This document shows positions 27,271 through 35,744 of a stretch of DNA of 64,000 bases, piece after piece. The notes below the pieces were generated by a model, which was not told the origin of the DNA, made no database searches, and saw nothing but the letters and a program-made list of their open reading frames with translations. Position numbers and translations under genes: made by a program. The first letter of the stretch is position 1; every line of letters starts with the position of its first letter. The stretch covers positions 372,001-436,000 of the forward strand of contig NZ_VFPH01000002.1 of assembly GCF_006717045.1 (NCBI RefSeq). The letters run 5' to 3'. Source of the DNA: Pseudonocardia cypriaca. GTDB lineage: Bacteria > Actinomycetota > Actinomycetes > Mycobacteriales > Pseudonocardiaceae.

Positions 27271-28436
27271 CCGGGGTCCGGGTCGTCGACTTCGGGCAGT
27301 TCATCGCCGCGCCGGCGGCCGGTGCGGCGCTGGCCGACATGGGCGCCGACGTGATCAAGGTCGAGCCGCCCCGCGGCGACTCCGCCCGGCAGATCGGCGT
27401 CTACGGCCAGGCGATGATCCGCACCTACAACGGGGGCAAGAGGTCGCTGGCGGTGGATCTCCGCACGGCCGAGGGGCGTGCCGTGGCCGGACGGCTCGTC
27501 CGGGACGCCGACATCGTCCTGCAGAACCTGCGCACCGGCGTGATGGAGGCCTTCGGCCTCGGCCCGGCCGACGTGCGCGCGATCAACCCCGGCGTGGTCT
27601 ACGGGTCGGTCAGCGGGTTCGGGCGCCACGGTCCCTCGCGGAACCGCCCGGGGTTCGACATCGCCGCCCAGGCGGAGAGCGGCCTGATGTCGGTCACCGG
27701 GGAGGCCGGGCGGGACCCGCAACGGGTCGGGGTCCCGGTGGTCGACGCCGCGGCCGGGCACGTACTGGCCGAGGCGGTGCTCGGCGCGTACATCGGGCGG
27801 CTGCGGTTCGGCACCGGTCGCGACGTGGAGGTCTCGCTGCTCGACGTGGCCATCCACCTGCAGGGCACCACGTGGGGCGAGTACTTCCTCACCGGCCGGG
27901 TGCCCGAGCGCAAGGGCAACGGGCAGCCGACCGTCGCCCCGGCGGCCGACGTCGTGCCCACCGCCGACGGGGCGATCGTGCTGTCCGCCTACACCCCGGC
28001 CCACTTCTCGAAGCTCTGCGCGCTGGTCGGGCGCCCCGAGCTGGCCGTCGACCCGCGGTTCGCCACGAACCCCGACCGGGTCGCCCACCGCGCCGAGCTG
28101 CTCGCCGAGCTCGCCCCGGCGTTCCGCGAGCTCCCCAGCGAGAAGGCGCTCGAGCTGCTGGTCGGCAACGGGATCGTCGCCGGCGCCATCAACACCTACG
28201 AGCAGGTCGCGGCGCACCCCGACGTCCGCGCCTCGGGGACCTTCGTCGAGGTCGTCGACGACGGGGAGCCCTACACGGTGGTGCGCTCGCCGTGGCGGAG
28301 CGGCGAGGAGCCCGCACGCACGCCCGCACCGCGGGTCGGCCAGCACACCCGCGAGATCTTGGCCCAACTCGGCTACCCCGCGGCCGAGGTCGGCGATCTG
28401 GTCCGGCGCGGGATCGTCGGCACCGGTGAGGACTGA
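27255..28436 (+). CDS. Class III CoA-transferase (CaiB/BaiF family)
   Basis: A 393-residue family III CoA-transferase. The N-terminal VRVVDFGQFIAAPAAG, the expected catalytic aspartate D164 in VPVVDAAAGH, and GRDVEVSLLD are visible. It starts at a GTG inside the end of the transporter gene and is followed after 30 bp by a crotonase-fold gene. This repeats, on the other strand and with diverged sequences, the CoA-transferase/crotonase pairing at 10.8-12.9 kb. Confidence 0.9.
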   Translation: MERPLTGVRVVDFGQFIAAPAAGAALADMGADVIKVEPPRGDSARQIGVYGQAMIRTYNGGKRSLAVDLRTAEGRAVAGRLVRDADIVLQNLRTGVMEAFGLGPADVRAINPGVVYGSVSGFGRHGPSRNRPGFDIAAQAESGLMSVTGEAGRDPQRVGVPVVDAAAGHVLAEAVLGAYIGRLRFGTGRDVEVSLLDVAIHLQGTTWGEYFLTGRVPERKGNGQPTVAPAADVVPTADGAIVLSAYTPAHFSKLCALVGRPELAVDPRFATNPDRVAHRAELLAELAPAFRELPSEKALELLVGNGIVAGAINTYEQVAAHPDVRASGTFVEVVDDGEPYTVVRSPWRSGEEPARTPAPRVGQHTREILAQLGYPAAEVGDLVRRGIVGTGED

Positions 28437-28466
28437 GCGCCGCACCCGGCGGCTGGAGGAGGCGAC

Positions 28467-29261
28467 GTGCCAGCAGGCGTGGATCGCACGGACGGCGACG
28501 GCATCACGACGCTGGCGCTGCGCAACGAGGGCCGCCGCAACGCGTTCGCGGTCGACCTGCTCGACGACCTGGACCGCGCACTGGGCGAACTGGAGAGCGA
28601 TCCCGGCACCCGGGTCGTCGTGGTCACCGGACACGGGTCCGCGTTCTCGGTGGGCGCGGACCTCGCCGCGCCGCCCGCACGCCGCACACTGCGCGGCGAC
28701 TCGGTGGACGCGGACCTGGCCCGGCTGCGCCGGGTCGGCCGGATCACCGAACGCCTGCACCGGCTGCCCCAGGTCACCCTGGCGGCCGTCAACGGGGCCT
28801 GTGCCGGCGCAGGGCTCTCCCTCGCGTTGGCCTGCGACCTGCGGATCGCGGCCGAGGCGGCCGTGTTCAACACCGCGTTCCTCGGGGCCGGCCTGTCCGG
28901 CGACCTCGGCGGCATCTGGTTCGCCACCCGCATCCTCGGCCAGGCACGGGCCCGCGAGCTGTTCCTGCTCCCCGGGCGGCTTCCCGCGCGGGAGGCGCAG
29001 GCCGCCGGCCTGGTCAGCAGCGTGAGCCCCGACGAGTCCTTCACCGCCGACCTCGCCGCGCTCACGGCCCGGCTCGCGGCGAGCGCCCCGCGGGCGGTCC
29101 GGGCGATGAAGGGCAACCTGCGCGACGCCGACCGGATGTCCCTGGCCGACTACCTCGACGTCGAGAGCGAACGGATGGTCGCCACCTTCCACACCGACGA
29201 CGCCCGCGAAGCGGCACGCGCGTTCCTCGAACGCCGGGAACCGGTCTTCACCGGCAGGTGA
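28467..29261 (+). CDS. Crotonase-superfamily protein, isomerase-like rather than hydratase-like
   Basis: A 264-residue crotonase-fold protein with the CoA/oxyanion segment AFSVGADLAA. Both hydratase glutamates are missing: the first position is S118 (AGAGLSLAL) and the second is F138 (FNTAFLGAG). An aspartate, D146 in GLSGDLGG, lies where PaaG-type enoyl-CoA isomerases carry theirs. Double-bond isomerisation of an enoyl-CoA is therefore more likely than hydration (inference from family knowledge). It closes the plus-strand catabolic series. Confidence 0.85.
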   Translation: MPAGVDRTDGDGITTLALRNEGRRNAFAVDLLDDLDRALGELESDPGTRVVVVTGHGSAFSVGADLAAPPARRTLRGDSVDADLARLRRVGRITERLHRLPQVTLAAVNGACAGAGLSLALACDLRIAAEAAVFNTAFLGAGLSGDLGGIWFATRILGQARARELFLLPGRLPAREAQAAGLVSSVSPDESFTADLAALTARLAASAPRAVRAMKGNLRDADRMSLADYLDVESERMVATFHTDDAREAARAFLERREPVFTGR

Positions 29262-29303
29262 CACCGGGCGAGCCCAACCACCTGCGCGACGACATCGCCG
29301 ATC

Positions 29304-30167
29304 TCACCGATCGGCGAAGGCCTTCACGAACGACGTGACGCAGATGTCCGGCGTGGTGAGTGACGCGACGACGTGCCCGTCGATGGTCAGGGCCGGGTCG
29401 AGCGGGATCGCGCGGACGCGGCGTGACCCGAGTCCGGCGAGCTGTTCGGCGGGCAGCACTGTCCAGGCGTGTCGATCGGCGCCGATCTCGATCAGGACGT
29501 TGACCACGGTGCCGCTCGGAGGCCGGACCGACGGGCCGACGCCGGCCCGGCCGAGCGCGGACACGATCGCGTCGTGCAGCGGCGGGTCGACCTCGCGCGA
29601 CGGCAGACGCAGAGCGGTGTGGTCCAGGTCGGCGAGCGCGGCGGTGGGTAGGCCGGCCACCGGGTGGCTCTCGGACACCACGGCCCACAGCGCCTCGGAC
29701 CACGCACGGACCACCCGGACACCGGTCGCCGCCACCGGCCCGCGCACGAGCGCCAGATCCAGGTCGCCGTCCCGAACGGCGTCGAGCCGCGCCGGCATGG
29801 GCAGGTCCACGAGCTCCGGCTCGGCGGGCCGCTCCGCCACGCGCAACAGCGCCACCCCGCGTTCCAAGCGGTCGGTGAGCCCCGAAGCCACCCCGATCCG
29901 CAACCTCGCGGCGGACTCCCCGGCGACCACTCGCACGCGCGCCGAGGCGGCGAGGGTTTCCCGAGCAGCCTCCAGGACCCGGGCGCCGGCCTCCGTGAGC
30001 CGGACGTGCCGGGGCGACCGATCGATGAGGCGGACCCCGAGCTCGCGCTCGAGCCGAGCGATCTGCTGGCTGACGGCGGACTGCACGATGTTCAGCCGCT
30101 CGGCCGCCCGCCCGAAGTGCAGCTCCTCGGCGACCGTCACGAAGTACTGCAGGGCGCGCAGCTCCAC
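29304..30167 (-). CDS. LysR-family transcriptional regulator
   Basis: A 287-residue LysR protein: helix-turn-helix LRALQYFVTVAEELHFGRAA and VQSAVSQQIARLE (residues about 2-58), then an effector domain. The in-frame GTG at 30167 is the start; the ATG overlapping it is out of frame. It diverges from a luciferase-like gene 85 bp away, with a perfect LysR-type T-N11-A palindrome between them, so that gene is its likely target along with itself. Confidence 0.9.
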   Translation of the reverse strand: MELRALQYFVTVAEELHFGRAAERLNIVQSAVSQQIARLERELGVRLIDRSPRHVRLTEAGARVLEAARETLAASARVRVVAGESAARLRIGVASGLTDRLERGVALLRVAERPAEPELVDLPMPARLDAVRDGDLDLALVRGPVAATGVRVVRAWSEALWAVVSESHPVAGLPTAALADLDHTALRLPSREVDPPLHDAIVSALGRAGVGPSVRPPSGTVVNVLIEIGADRHAWTVLPAEQLAGLGSRRVRAIPLDPALTIDGHVVASLTTPDICVTSFVKAFADR

Positions 30168-30179
30168 ATCCCCTCCACG

Positions 30180-30194
30180 ATCACAAAATGTGAT
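30180..30194. promoter_or_regulatory. LysR-type operator (T-N11-A palindrome)
   Basis: ATCACA-AAA-TGTGAT is a perfect 6-bp inverted repeat that fits the LysR T-N11-A rule (T30181, A30193). It lies 13 bp upstream of the LysR start and 59 bp upstream of the divergent luciferase-like gene. It is unusually AT-rich for this window. Confidence 0.7.
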
Positions 30195-30252
30195 TGCTGC
30201 GGAGCGTAACTGGGCCTGGTTCCCGCCGGCTCGGAGGACTGGAATCTCGATC

Positions 30253-31122
30253 GTGCGAATCGGAACCAGCCTGATCAACCCGGCCGCGCCAGACGACGTG
30301 GTGGCGGCCGCAGCCGACGCCGCGCGCCGCGGCCTCGACAGCTTCTGGACGAACCAGAACCCCGGCAGGTGGGATCCGCTCGTCCTGCTGGCCACTCTCG
30401 GCGAACGGCCGCCCGAGATGGGCACGGCGATCCTCACGACCTATCCCCGCCACCCGGTGACCACCGCGACCGAGGCCCTCACCGTGCAGGCCGCGACCGG
30501 TGGAGGGCTGACGCTGGGGATAGGGCCGAGTCATGCCTGGTACATCCAGGACCAGCTCGGAATCCCCTACACCTCGCCCCTGCGGCACACCCGCGAGTAC
30601 CTGACCGTCCTACGCCCCTTGCTGCACGGCGAACACGTGCGGCACTCGGGAGAGTTCTTCACCGTCGACACGAAGCTCGACGTCACCGCCCCGCCCCCCG
30701 CGCTGCTGATGGCGGCACTCGGGCCACGCATGCTCGAACTGGCCCGGGAGCTCACCGACGGCGTCGTGACGACGTGGGTCACCCCCGAGCTCATCGCAGA
30801 GCACGTTGCGCCGCGCGTCGGAACCGACATCCGCATCGTGGTGCAGGTCATAACGCTGCTGAGCACCGAACCCGACCGTGCCCGCGAGGCCCTCGCCCGT
30901 GACTTCGGCGCAGTCGGCGAGATGCCGGCGTACCGCGAGTCGCTCGGCCGTGCCGGGCTCTCGAGCCCGGCCGACACCGTCGTCATCGGCGACGAGACGG
31001 ACATCGTCGACGCCTTGACCCGGTTCCGCGACGCCGGAGCCACCGATGTCGTCCTCTCGCCCCTCGGGACTCCTGCCGACAGAGAGCGGACCCTCGACCT
31101 CATCGACGCCTTCTCGTCGTGA
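30253..31122 (+). CDS. Luciferase-like monooxygenase, probably F420-dependent
   Basis: A 289-residue LLM-family TIM-barrel protein. The N-terminal strand MRIGTSLINPAAPDDVV, TNQNPGRWDPLVLLATLGER, the GIGPSHAWYIQDQLGIPY segment and SPADTVVIGDETDIVDAL match F420-dependent members common in actinomycetes. The reaction is a hydride transfer on an unknown substrate. The GTG at 30253 is the start closest to the fold. It is controlled in all likelihood by the divergent LysR protein. Confidence 0.85.
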   Translation: MRIGTSLINPAAPDDVVAAAADAARRGLDSFWTNQNPGRWDPLVLLATLGERPPEMGTAILTTYPRHPVTTATEALTVQAATGGGLTLGIGPSHAWYIQDQLGIPYTSPLRHTREYLTVLRPLLHGEHVRHSGEFFTVDTKLDVTAPPPALLMAALGPRMLELARELTDGVVTTWVTPELIAEHVAPRVGTDIRIVVQVITLLSTEPDRAREALARDFGAVGEMPAYRESLGRAGLSSPADTVVIGDETDIVDALTRFRDAGATDVVLSPLGTPADRERTLDLIDAFSS

Positions 31123-31161
31123 AGTTGTGAGGCCGCCGTCGTCGGGCTCGTCGCGCGCGGA

Positions 31162-32055
31162 CTACCCCGATCGGCGCATTCCTCGGAACGGTGGCGACGC
31201 CGGCCCGCGATCGGGTACGTCGGCCGTGTCGCGCGCGAGGAGCACGCAGGCGAGCGCCATGAGCGCCGGTGTCCCCATGCTGAACAACCCCACGATGACG
31301 GCGCTCTCCTGGATGTCGGCCACCAGGAAGGTCCGCCCTGCGACTGCCACCGCGTCGGTGGGATCCGCCGACACGCCGGTCACGAAGGTGCCGACGCTGG
31401 GCAGGTAGACGGCGAGCCACACGACCGGCGGCAGCACCGAGGCCGGGCCGATCCGCCGCGCAGGCGGCGCGAGCAGCGCGAAGAGCTGGAAGGCCACCCA
31501 GCCCGTGACGACCCAGCCCAGGAAGTTCGTCAGCGGCACCCCGAACAACCCGCTCGGATCTCCGTAGCTCCACTGGCGCCCCACCGTGGCACCGCCCGGG
31601 TCGATCACAGCGTCGTAGCCCGCGAGCACCAGCGCGGCCACCGGCGGGACCACGAAACGCGCCGAACCGATCAGGCGGCCGGGTCGGTCACCGACGATGA
31701 CCAGCCGGGCGATCGACCACGCCACGTAACCCGCCACGGCGTAGACGACCGGGACCGTGGGCGGGACTCCGAGGATGTGCAGGCCGGGGCTGTTGTGGGT
31801 GAAGAAGCCGAAGGGGAAGCCCGTCGCGATGGCCAGCGCCTCGAACGCGAACGCCACCGGGTACACGCAGAGCAGGAAGTCCACCGCGCCGCGCCGGCCG
31901 TAGGTCAGGCTGCCGTGCACGACCAGGAAGAGGATCAGCCCGAGCATCCCCAGCGACATCGGCGGGCTCGAACCCGGCACGAGCAGCGGCGCGAGCCCGG
32001 CAGCCACGACGATGCCCGCAGCGCCCCAGGCGGCGGCGACGGGCCTCGTCAGCAT
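31162..32055 (-). CDS. Carotenoid biosynthesis protein family (PF04240, CruF-like)
   Basis: A 297-residue membrane protein with about eight hydrophobic segments and family motifs FPFGFFTH, YDAVIDP and LTNFLGWVV. Characterised members (CruF) hydrate the end group of acyclic carotenoids such as bisanhydrobacterioruberin. No other carotenoid gene is in the window, so the assignment is to the family only. The ATG has GGGAG 6 bp upstream. It lies 43 bp after the monooxygenase pseudogene and could be the tail of the TetR-controlled operon. Confidence 0.75.
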   Translation of the reverse strand: MLTRPVAAAWGAAGIVVAAGLAPLLVPGSSPPMSLGMLGLILFLVVHGSLTYGRRGAVDFLLCVYPVAFAFEALAIATGFPFGFFTHNSPGLHILGVPPTVPVVYAVAGYVAWSIARLVIVGDRPGRLIGSARFVVPPVAALVLAGYDAVIDPGGATVGRQWSYGDPSGLFGVPLTNFLGWVVTGWVAFQLFALLAPPARRIGPASVLPPVVWLAVYLPSVGTFVTGVSADPTDAVAVAGRTFLVADIQESAVIVGLFSMGTPALMALACVLLARDTADVPDRGPASPPFRGMRRSG

Positions 32056-32098
32056 GCTGCGCTCCCTGCGTTCACCTGGCTCGACGTGGGCATCGTCG

Positions 32099-32810
32099 TC
32101 ACCGCGTCGTGCCGGACAGGGCCGGAGCCTGCGGTGCGGTGGCCTCCGCTTCCAGCCGGCGGTGGACGACCTTGCGGATCAGTTCGAGGACGCCCGAACG
32201 CAGCACCTCGGTCACACGGTTCGACGGGACGAACCGCTGCTGCTTGATCCGTGCCTTGCGCTGCTCGGCGGTGATGAAGGGACGAGCGCAGCCCGTCCGC
32301 GCCGACGACCAGGTCGAAGCTCTCGCGGTACCGGGCACCGGTGCCGGCGTCCTCGAGCAGGACCTGCACCTCGGCGGAGCCTTCGGTGATCTCGATCGGA
32401 GTGGTGGCGAACCGCACCTCGACCGGGTCCTGGGCACCGCCATCGACCCCGTCACCGGTCACGTCGCCGGTGATGCTCCGCCACAGCGCGACCTCGATGT
32501 CCCCGCGCAGCACCGCTGCCGGCCCGGGCTGGTCCAGGAACCCCAGAGCCGGCTTCCGGTTGCCCCGACGATCCAGCGCCCACGTGATCCCGCCCGGCTC
32601 CCAGTCCGGGTTGCGGGTGTGCAGGTGACCGGCGATGCCCAGGTCGACCGCGGCCTGCCGGCCCTCCGGGAACAGGAAGATGAAGTAGCCCCCCGTCCGA
32701 CGCTCCGGCGCCCGTTCGACGATCACGGGCGTCCAGCCCGCCCGGCGCAGCCCGATCGCCGCGGACATCCCCGCGATCCCGAGCCCCACCACCAGCGCCC
32801 TCTTCCGCAT
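32099..32810 (-). pseudogene. Internally deleted, frameshifted copy of the adjacent flavin monooxygenase
   Basis: The first about 175 codons from ATG 32810 match the neighbouring monooxygenase almost residue for residue (RKRALVVGLGIAGMSAAIG onward) up to VVGADGLRSS. The match then jumps, in another frame, to the last 60 or so codons (FITAEQRKARIKQQRFVPS, ELIRKVVHRRL) and ends at 32099. Roughly 170 codons, including the GD flavin-binding motif, are missing at a junction near 32275-32285, where CTGCG-type microhomology occurs in both source segments. The surviving frame reads about 70 unrelated residues past the junction. It cannot make a complete monooxygenase. Confidence 0.9.
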
Positions 32811-32815
32811 GGTCG

Positions 32816-34039
32816 TCACCGCGCCGCGCCGGACAGGGCCGACGATGCGGTGTACTCCGCCGTCAGCCGGCGGTGGACGACCTTGCGGATCAGTTCGAGG
32901 ACGACCGAACACAGCACCTGGACCGGACGGCTGGACGGGACGAACCTCTGCTGCTTCACCCGTGCGGAGCGCTGCTGCCTGGTGATGTAGGGACGCAGGC
33001 CGGTCTCATAGGCGTCCAGAGCGGCGGCGAGGTCGTCGGGGTGCTCCTGAAGGGCTGCGCCCAGTGCGGCGCCGCCGCGCAGCGAGGACGAGGAGCCCAT
33101 GGCCGAGTAGGTGTTCATGCACCAGGCCGCGTCCCCCACCAGCACGACCCGCCCCGTGCGCCACCGGGGCATCTTCACCTGGTGTATCGAGTCGAACACG
33201 TGGTCGGGGGCCTCGTCGAGGGAGGCCAGCACGTGGCGCACCACGGGGTCGTCGTCCATCCCGGAGAAGGCCGCGCGCACCTGCTCGATCGACGACCCGG
33301 CGAACCGGTCCGGGATGTCCTCGGTGCGGTAGGTCAGCCACGCGCAGGGCGCGTGGTCGGCGAGCCCGAACACCCACATCGCACGCTTGGGGCGCGAGAC
33401 GATGATGCTGTCGCTCGCCTCGTAGGAGGGCACCTGCTCCTTCAGCTGGAACGCGCAGATCATCGCTTTCCAGTTCGCCATGTAGTCCTCGTCCGGACCG
33501 AACACCATCCGGCGCACGCTCGAGCGCATCCCGTCCGCGCCGACCACGAGATCGAAGTCCTCGCGGTACTGCTTCCCGGTGCCGGCGTCCTCGAGCAGGA
33601 CCTGCACCCCGCCGGTGCCCTCGGTGATCTCGACCGGGGTGGTCGCGAACCGCACCTCGACCGCGTCCTCGGTCCCGCCGTCGACCACATCGCCGGTGAT
33701 GCTCTGCCACAGGGCGGCCTCGATGTCCCCGCGCAGCACCGCTGCCAGCCCGCTGGGCGCGTCCAGCAGTCCCAGAGCCGGCTTCCGCCTGCCCCGGCGA
33801 TCCACCGACCACGAGTTCCCGCCCGGTCTCCATTCCGGGTTGCGGGTGTGCAGGTGGTCGGCGATCCCCAGGTCGGCCGCGGCCTGCACACCCTCCGGGA
33901 ACATGAAGATGTAGTAGCCCCCCGTTCGACGCTCGGCTGCCCGTTCGACGATCACCGGCGTCCAGCCCGCCCGGCGCAGCCCGATCGCCGCGGACATCCC
34001 CGCGATCCCGAGCCCCACCACCAGTGCCCTCTTCTGCAT
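32816..34039 (-). CDS. FAD-dependent monooxygenase (class A, TetX-like architecture)
   Basis: A 407-residue aromatic-hydroxylase-type flavoprotein. It has the N-terminal GLGIAG dinucleotide motif (residues about 10-15), the DG motif VVGADGMRSS near 175 and the GD motif VVLVGDAAWCM near 295, so FAD and NAD(P)H binding are complete. It follows a quinone-reductase gene by 40 bp, and both lie behind a TetR operator; in tetracycline-type systems such enzymes hydroxylate the drug. That substrate is inference. The GGGGAAAG ribosome-binding site precedes ATG 34039. A broken tandem copy follows directly; its GTG/ATG region overlaps this stop. Confidence 0.92.
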   Translation of the reverse strand: MQKRALVVGLGIAGMSAAIGLRRAGWTPVIVERAAERRTGGYYIFMFPEGVQAAADLGIADHLHTRNPEWRPGGNSWSVDRRGRRKPALGLLDAPSGLAAVLRGDIEAALWQSITGDVVDGGTEDAVEVRFATTPVEITEGTGGVQVLLEDAGTGKQYREDFDLVVGADGMRSSVRRMVFGPDEDYMANWKAMICAFQLKEQVPSYEASDSIIVSRPKRAMWVFGLADHAPCAWLTYRTEDIPDRFAGSSIEQVRAAFSGMDDDPVVRHVLASLDEAPDHVFDSIHQVKMPRWRTGRVVLVGDAAWCMNTYSAMGSSSSLRGGAALGAALQEHPDDLAAALDAYETGLRPYITRQQRSARVKQQRFVPSSRPVQVLCSVVLELIRKVVHRRLTAEYTASSALSGAAR

Positions 34040-34079
34040 GACTTTCCCCTCTCCGATCACGTACTTCTGGATGGACGGC

Positions 34080-35039
34080 TCAATCCGGCACGACGACGAC
34101 GCGGCTGCGCCCGGTGTGCGCCCACGCCTCACCGGCCCGGCTCAGCGGGAACGCGGTGTAGGGCAGGTGCAGGGATCCGTCGGCGAACCGGGCCATGACC
34201 TCGGGTGCCTCGGCGAGCATCTCCTCGTGGGACACCGATCCGGCGCCGCTCCCGGTGATCCGGATCCGGCGGCTGCGCAGCAGGTCAGCCGGCAGCGACG
34301 CCTTTTGGCCCGCGAGCGAGCCGACCTGCACGTAGGCCGTGTTCGCCTCGGTGTCCTCGCCGCTGCGACCCAGCACCTCGAAGGCCGCCTCGGCGACGGG
34401 CCCCCACAGGTAGTCCAGCACGAGACCGGGCGAGGTCTCGGCCACAGCATCGGCCAGGGCGTTCTCCAGGCCGTCGGGCCCGTCGTGGGCGAGCGACACG
34501 GTCGTCGCTCCCGCGCCGCGCAGCCGCTCCAGCGCCTCCGGATCGCGGCCTCCGGCGATGACCCGCTCCGCCCCGAGCGCCAGCGCTCCCTGCACGGCGA
34601 GGCTGCCCGACATCCCCGTGGCGCCCAGCACCAGCACGGTGCCCAACGCCCCCACTTCCTTGCGCCGCGCGGTGAGGACCACCCAGCCCGACAGGCCGGG
34701 GTTCATGCCCGCGGCGATCGCGAGCGGATCCGCCCCCGCCGGAACCTCCGCCTGGAAGGGAGCGAAGAGCCGCTCGGCCATCGTGCCGAAGGGCGGACGC
34801 GCGTAGCCGGTGTAGACCAGGCGCCCGTCGCCGGTGCGGGCGACCGCGTCGATGCCCGGCACCAGCGGATACGTCATCTGGCCGCGGCCGTAGTGCAGCC
34901 CGGTGGCCAGCCCGCGAACGATGTTGTGCAGGCCGGCTCCGACGAGGTGCAGCGGCTCGTGACCGGGCGGGACCGTCGGCTCGGGGAAGTCGGCGCAGAC
35001 GGGTGACGCATCGGGGGCGGTGACTACTGCAGCACGCAT
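34080..35039 (-). CDS. Quinone-oxidoreductase-like medium-chain dehydrogenase/reductase
   Basis: A 319-residue zinc-independent MDR protein. The nucleotide-binding motif VLVLGATGMSGSLAVQ lies near residues 131-146, and no catalytic or structural zinc cysteines are seen. Such enzymes reduce quinones or alpha,beta-unsaturated ketones with NADPH. The ATG at 35039 follows AAGGAGACCCTG; that Shine-Dalgarno overlaps the left arm of the TetR operator at 35049-35095. It is the first gene of an operon with the flavin monooxygenase and diverges from tetR. Confidence 0.9.
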   Translation of the reverse strand: MRAAVVTAPDASPVCADFPEPTVPPGHEPLHLVGAGLHNIVRGLATGLHYGRGQMTYPLVPGIDAVARTGDGRLVYTGYARPPFGTMAERLFAPFQAEVPAGADPLAIAAGMNPGLSGWVVLTARRKEVGALGTVLVLGATGMSGSLAVQGALALGAERVIAGGRDPEALERLRGAGATTVSLAHDGPDGLENALADAVAETSPGLVLDYLWGPVAEAAFEVLGRSGEDTEANTAYVQVGSLAGQKASLPADLLRSRRIRITGSGAGSVSHEEMLAEAPEVMARFADGSLHLPYTAFPLSRAGEAWAHTGRSRVVVVPD

Positions 35040-35048
35040 CAGGGTCTC

Positions 35049-35095
35049 CTTAACTAAGTTCAACGATATGGTCAGCATCCCTGAACACCGTTAAG
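35049..35095. promoter_or_regulatory. TetR operator A (between quinone reductase and tetR)
   Basis: CTTAACTAAGTTCA (35049-35062) and TGAACACCGTTAAG (35082-35095) are inverted arms of the form CTTAAC-N3-GTTCA, separated by 19 bp. The element fills most of the 65-bp gap between two divergent genes, so one repressor could close both promoters. It aligns without gaps with operator C at 41981-42027, including the following GGTGTCAA. Confidence 0.8.
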
Positions 35096-35104
35096 GTGTC
35101 AACC

Positions 35105-35743
35105 ATGACCAAGGGCATCACCCGGGAGCAGATCGTCACGGCAGCGCTGGAGCTGCTCGACGACAAGGGCATGGACGGGCTCACGGTCCGCGCGCTCGCC
35201 TCCCGGCTCGACGTCCGCGCCCCCGCCCTCTACTGGCACGTGCGCAACAAGCAGGAGCTGCTCGACGAGATGGCCACCGAGGTCATGCGCCGCGTGACCG
35301 GCGCCCTCGCCGCGGTCCCGCCCGGCGACGGCTGGCGCGACGACCTCGCCGCCTACGCCCGCGTCCTGCGCTCCGAGTACCTGCTCCACCGCGACGGGGC
35401 CCGCATCTTCAGCGGCACCCGGATCACCGACCCGGACGTGGTCCGCACGAAGGAGCCGTTGTTCGAACGCTGGACCGCGTCCGGCTGGAAGCCCGCCGAC
35501 GCCGACGACGCCGTCGACGTGGTCACCGCCTTCGTCGTCGGCTTCGTCATCGAGGAACAGGAACGACGCCAGGCCGCCGAGACCGATCCGACGCGCTACT
35601 CGGCCACCCGGCGCGACGCCTGGCTGGGCGAAGGCGCGTCACTTGTCAAGGAGGCCGGCCACCTCCACGACGACGGCGACCAGCGGTTCGAACGGCATCT
35701 CGGCATCGTGCTGAACGGGCTCGCCACTCTGCCGGACGCGTGA
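35105..35743 (+). CDS. TetR-family repressor with tetracycline-repressor-type C-terminal domain
   Basis: A 212-residue repressor: helix-turn-helix at residues about 6-52 (ALELLDDKGMDGLTVRALAS, then RAPALYWHVRNKQELLDEM) followed by a TetR_C (PF02909) ligand-binding domain. The ATG at 35105 is preferred over the GTG at 35096, which would place the start inside the operator arm. Three related inverted repeats in this window (35049, 38898, 41981) define a likely regulon: quinone reductase/monooxygenase, siderophore-interacting protein/DUF6069, and a DHA2 pump. The gene at 1-390 is its close paralogue. It ends 1 bp from a convergent transporter gene. Confidence 0.93.
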   Translation: MTKGITREQIVTAALELLDDKGMDGLTVRALASRLDVRAPALYWHVRNKQELLDEMATEVMRRVTGALAAVPPGDGWRDDLAAYARVLRSEYLLHRDGARIFSGTRITDPDVVRTKEPLFERWTASGWKPADADDAVDVVTAFVVGFVIEEQERRQAAETDPTRYSATRRDAWLGEGASLVKEAGHLHDDGDQRFERHLGIVLNGLATLPDA

Positions 35744-35744
35744 T

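Noticed and set aside
27126..29264. 712-codon antisense frame over the second CoA-transferase and crotonase genes
   Set aside because: Composition is that of a GC-driven shadow frame, and both plus-strand genes are clear family members.
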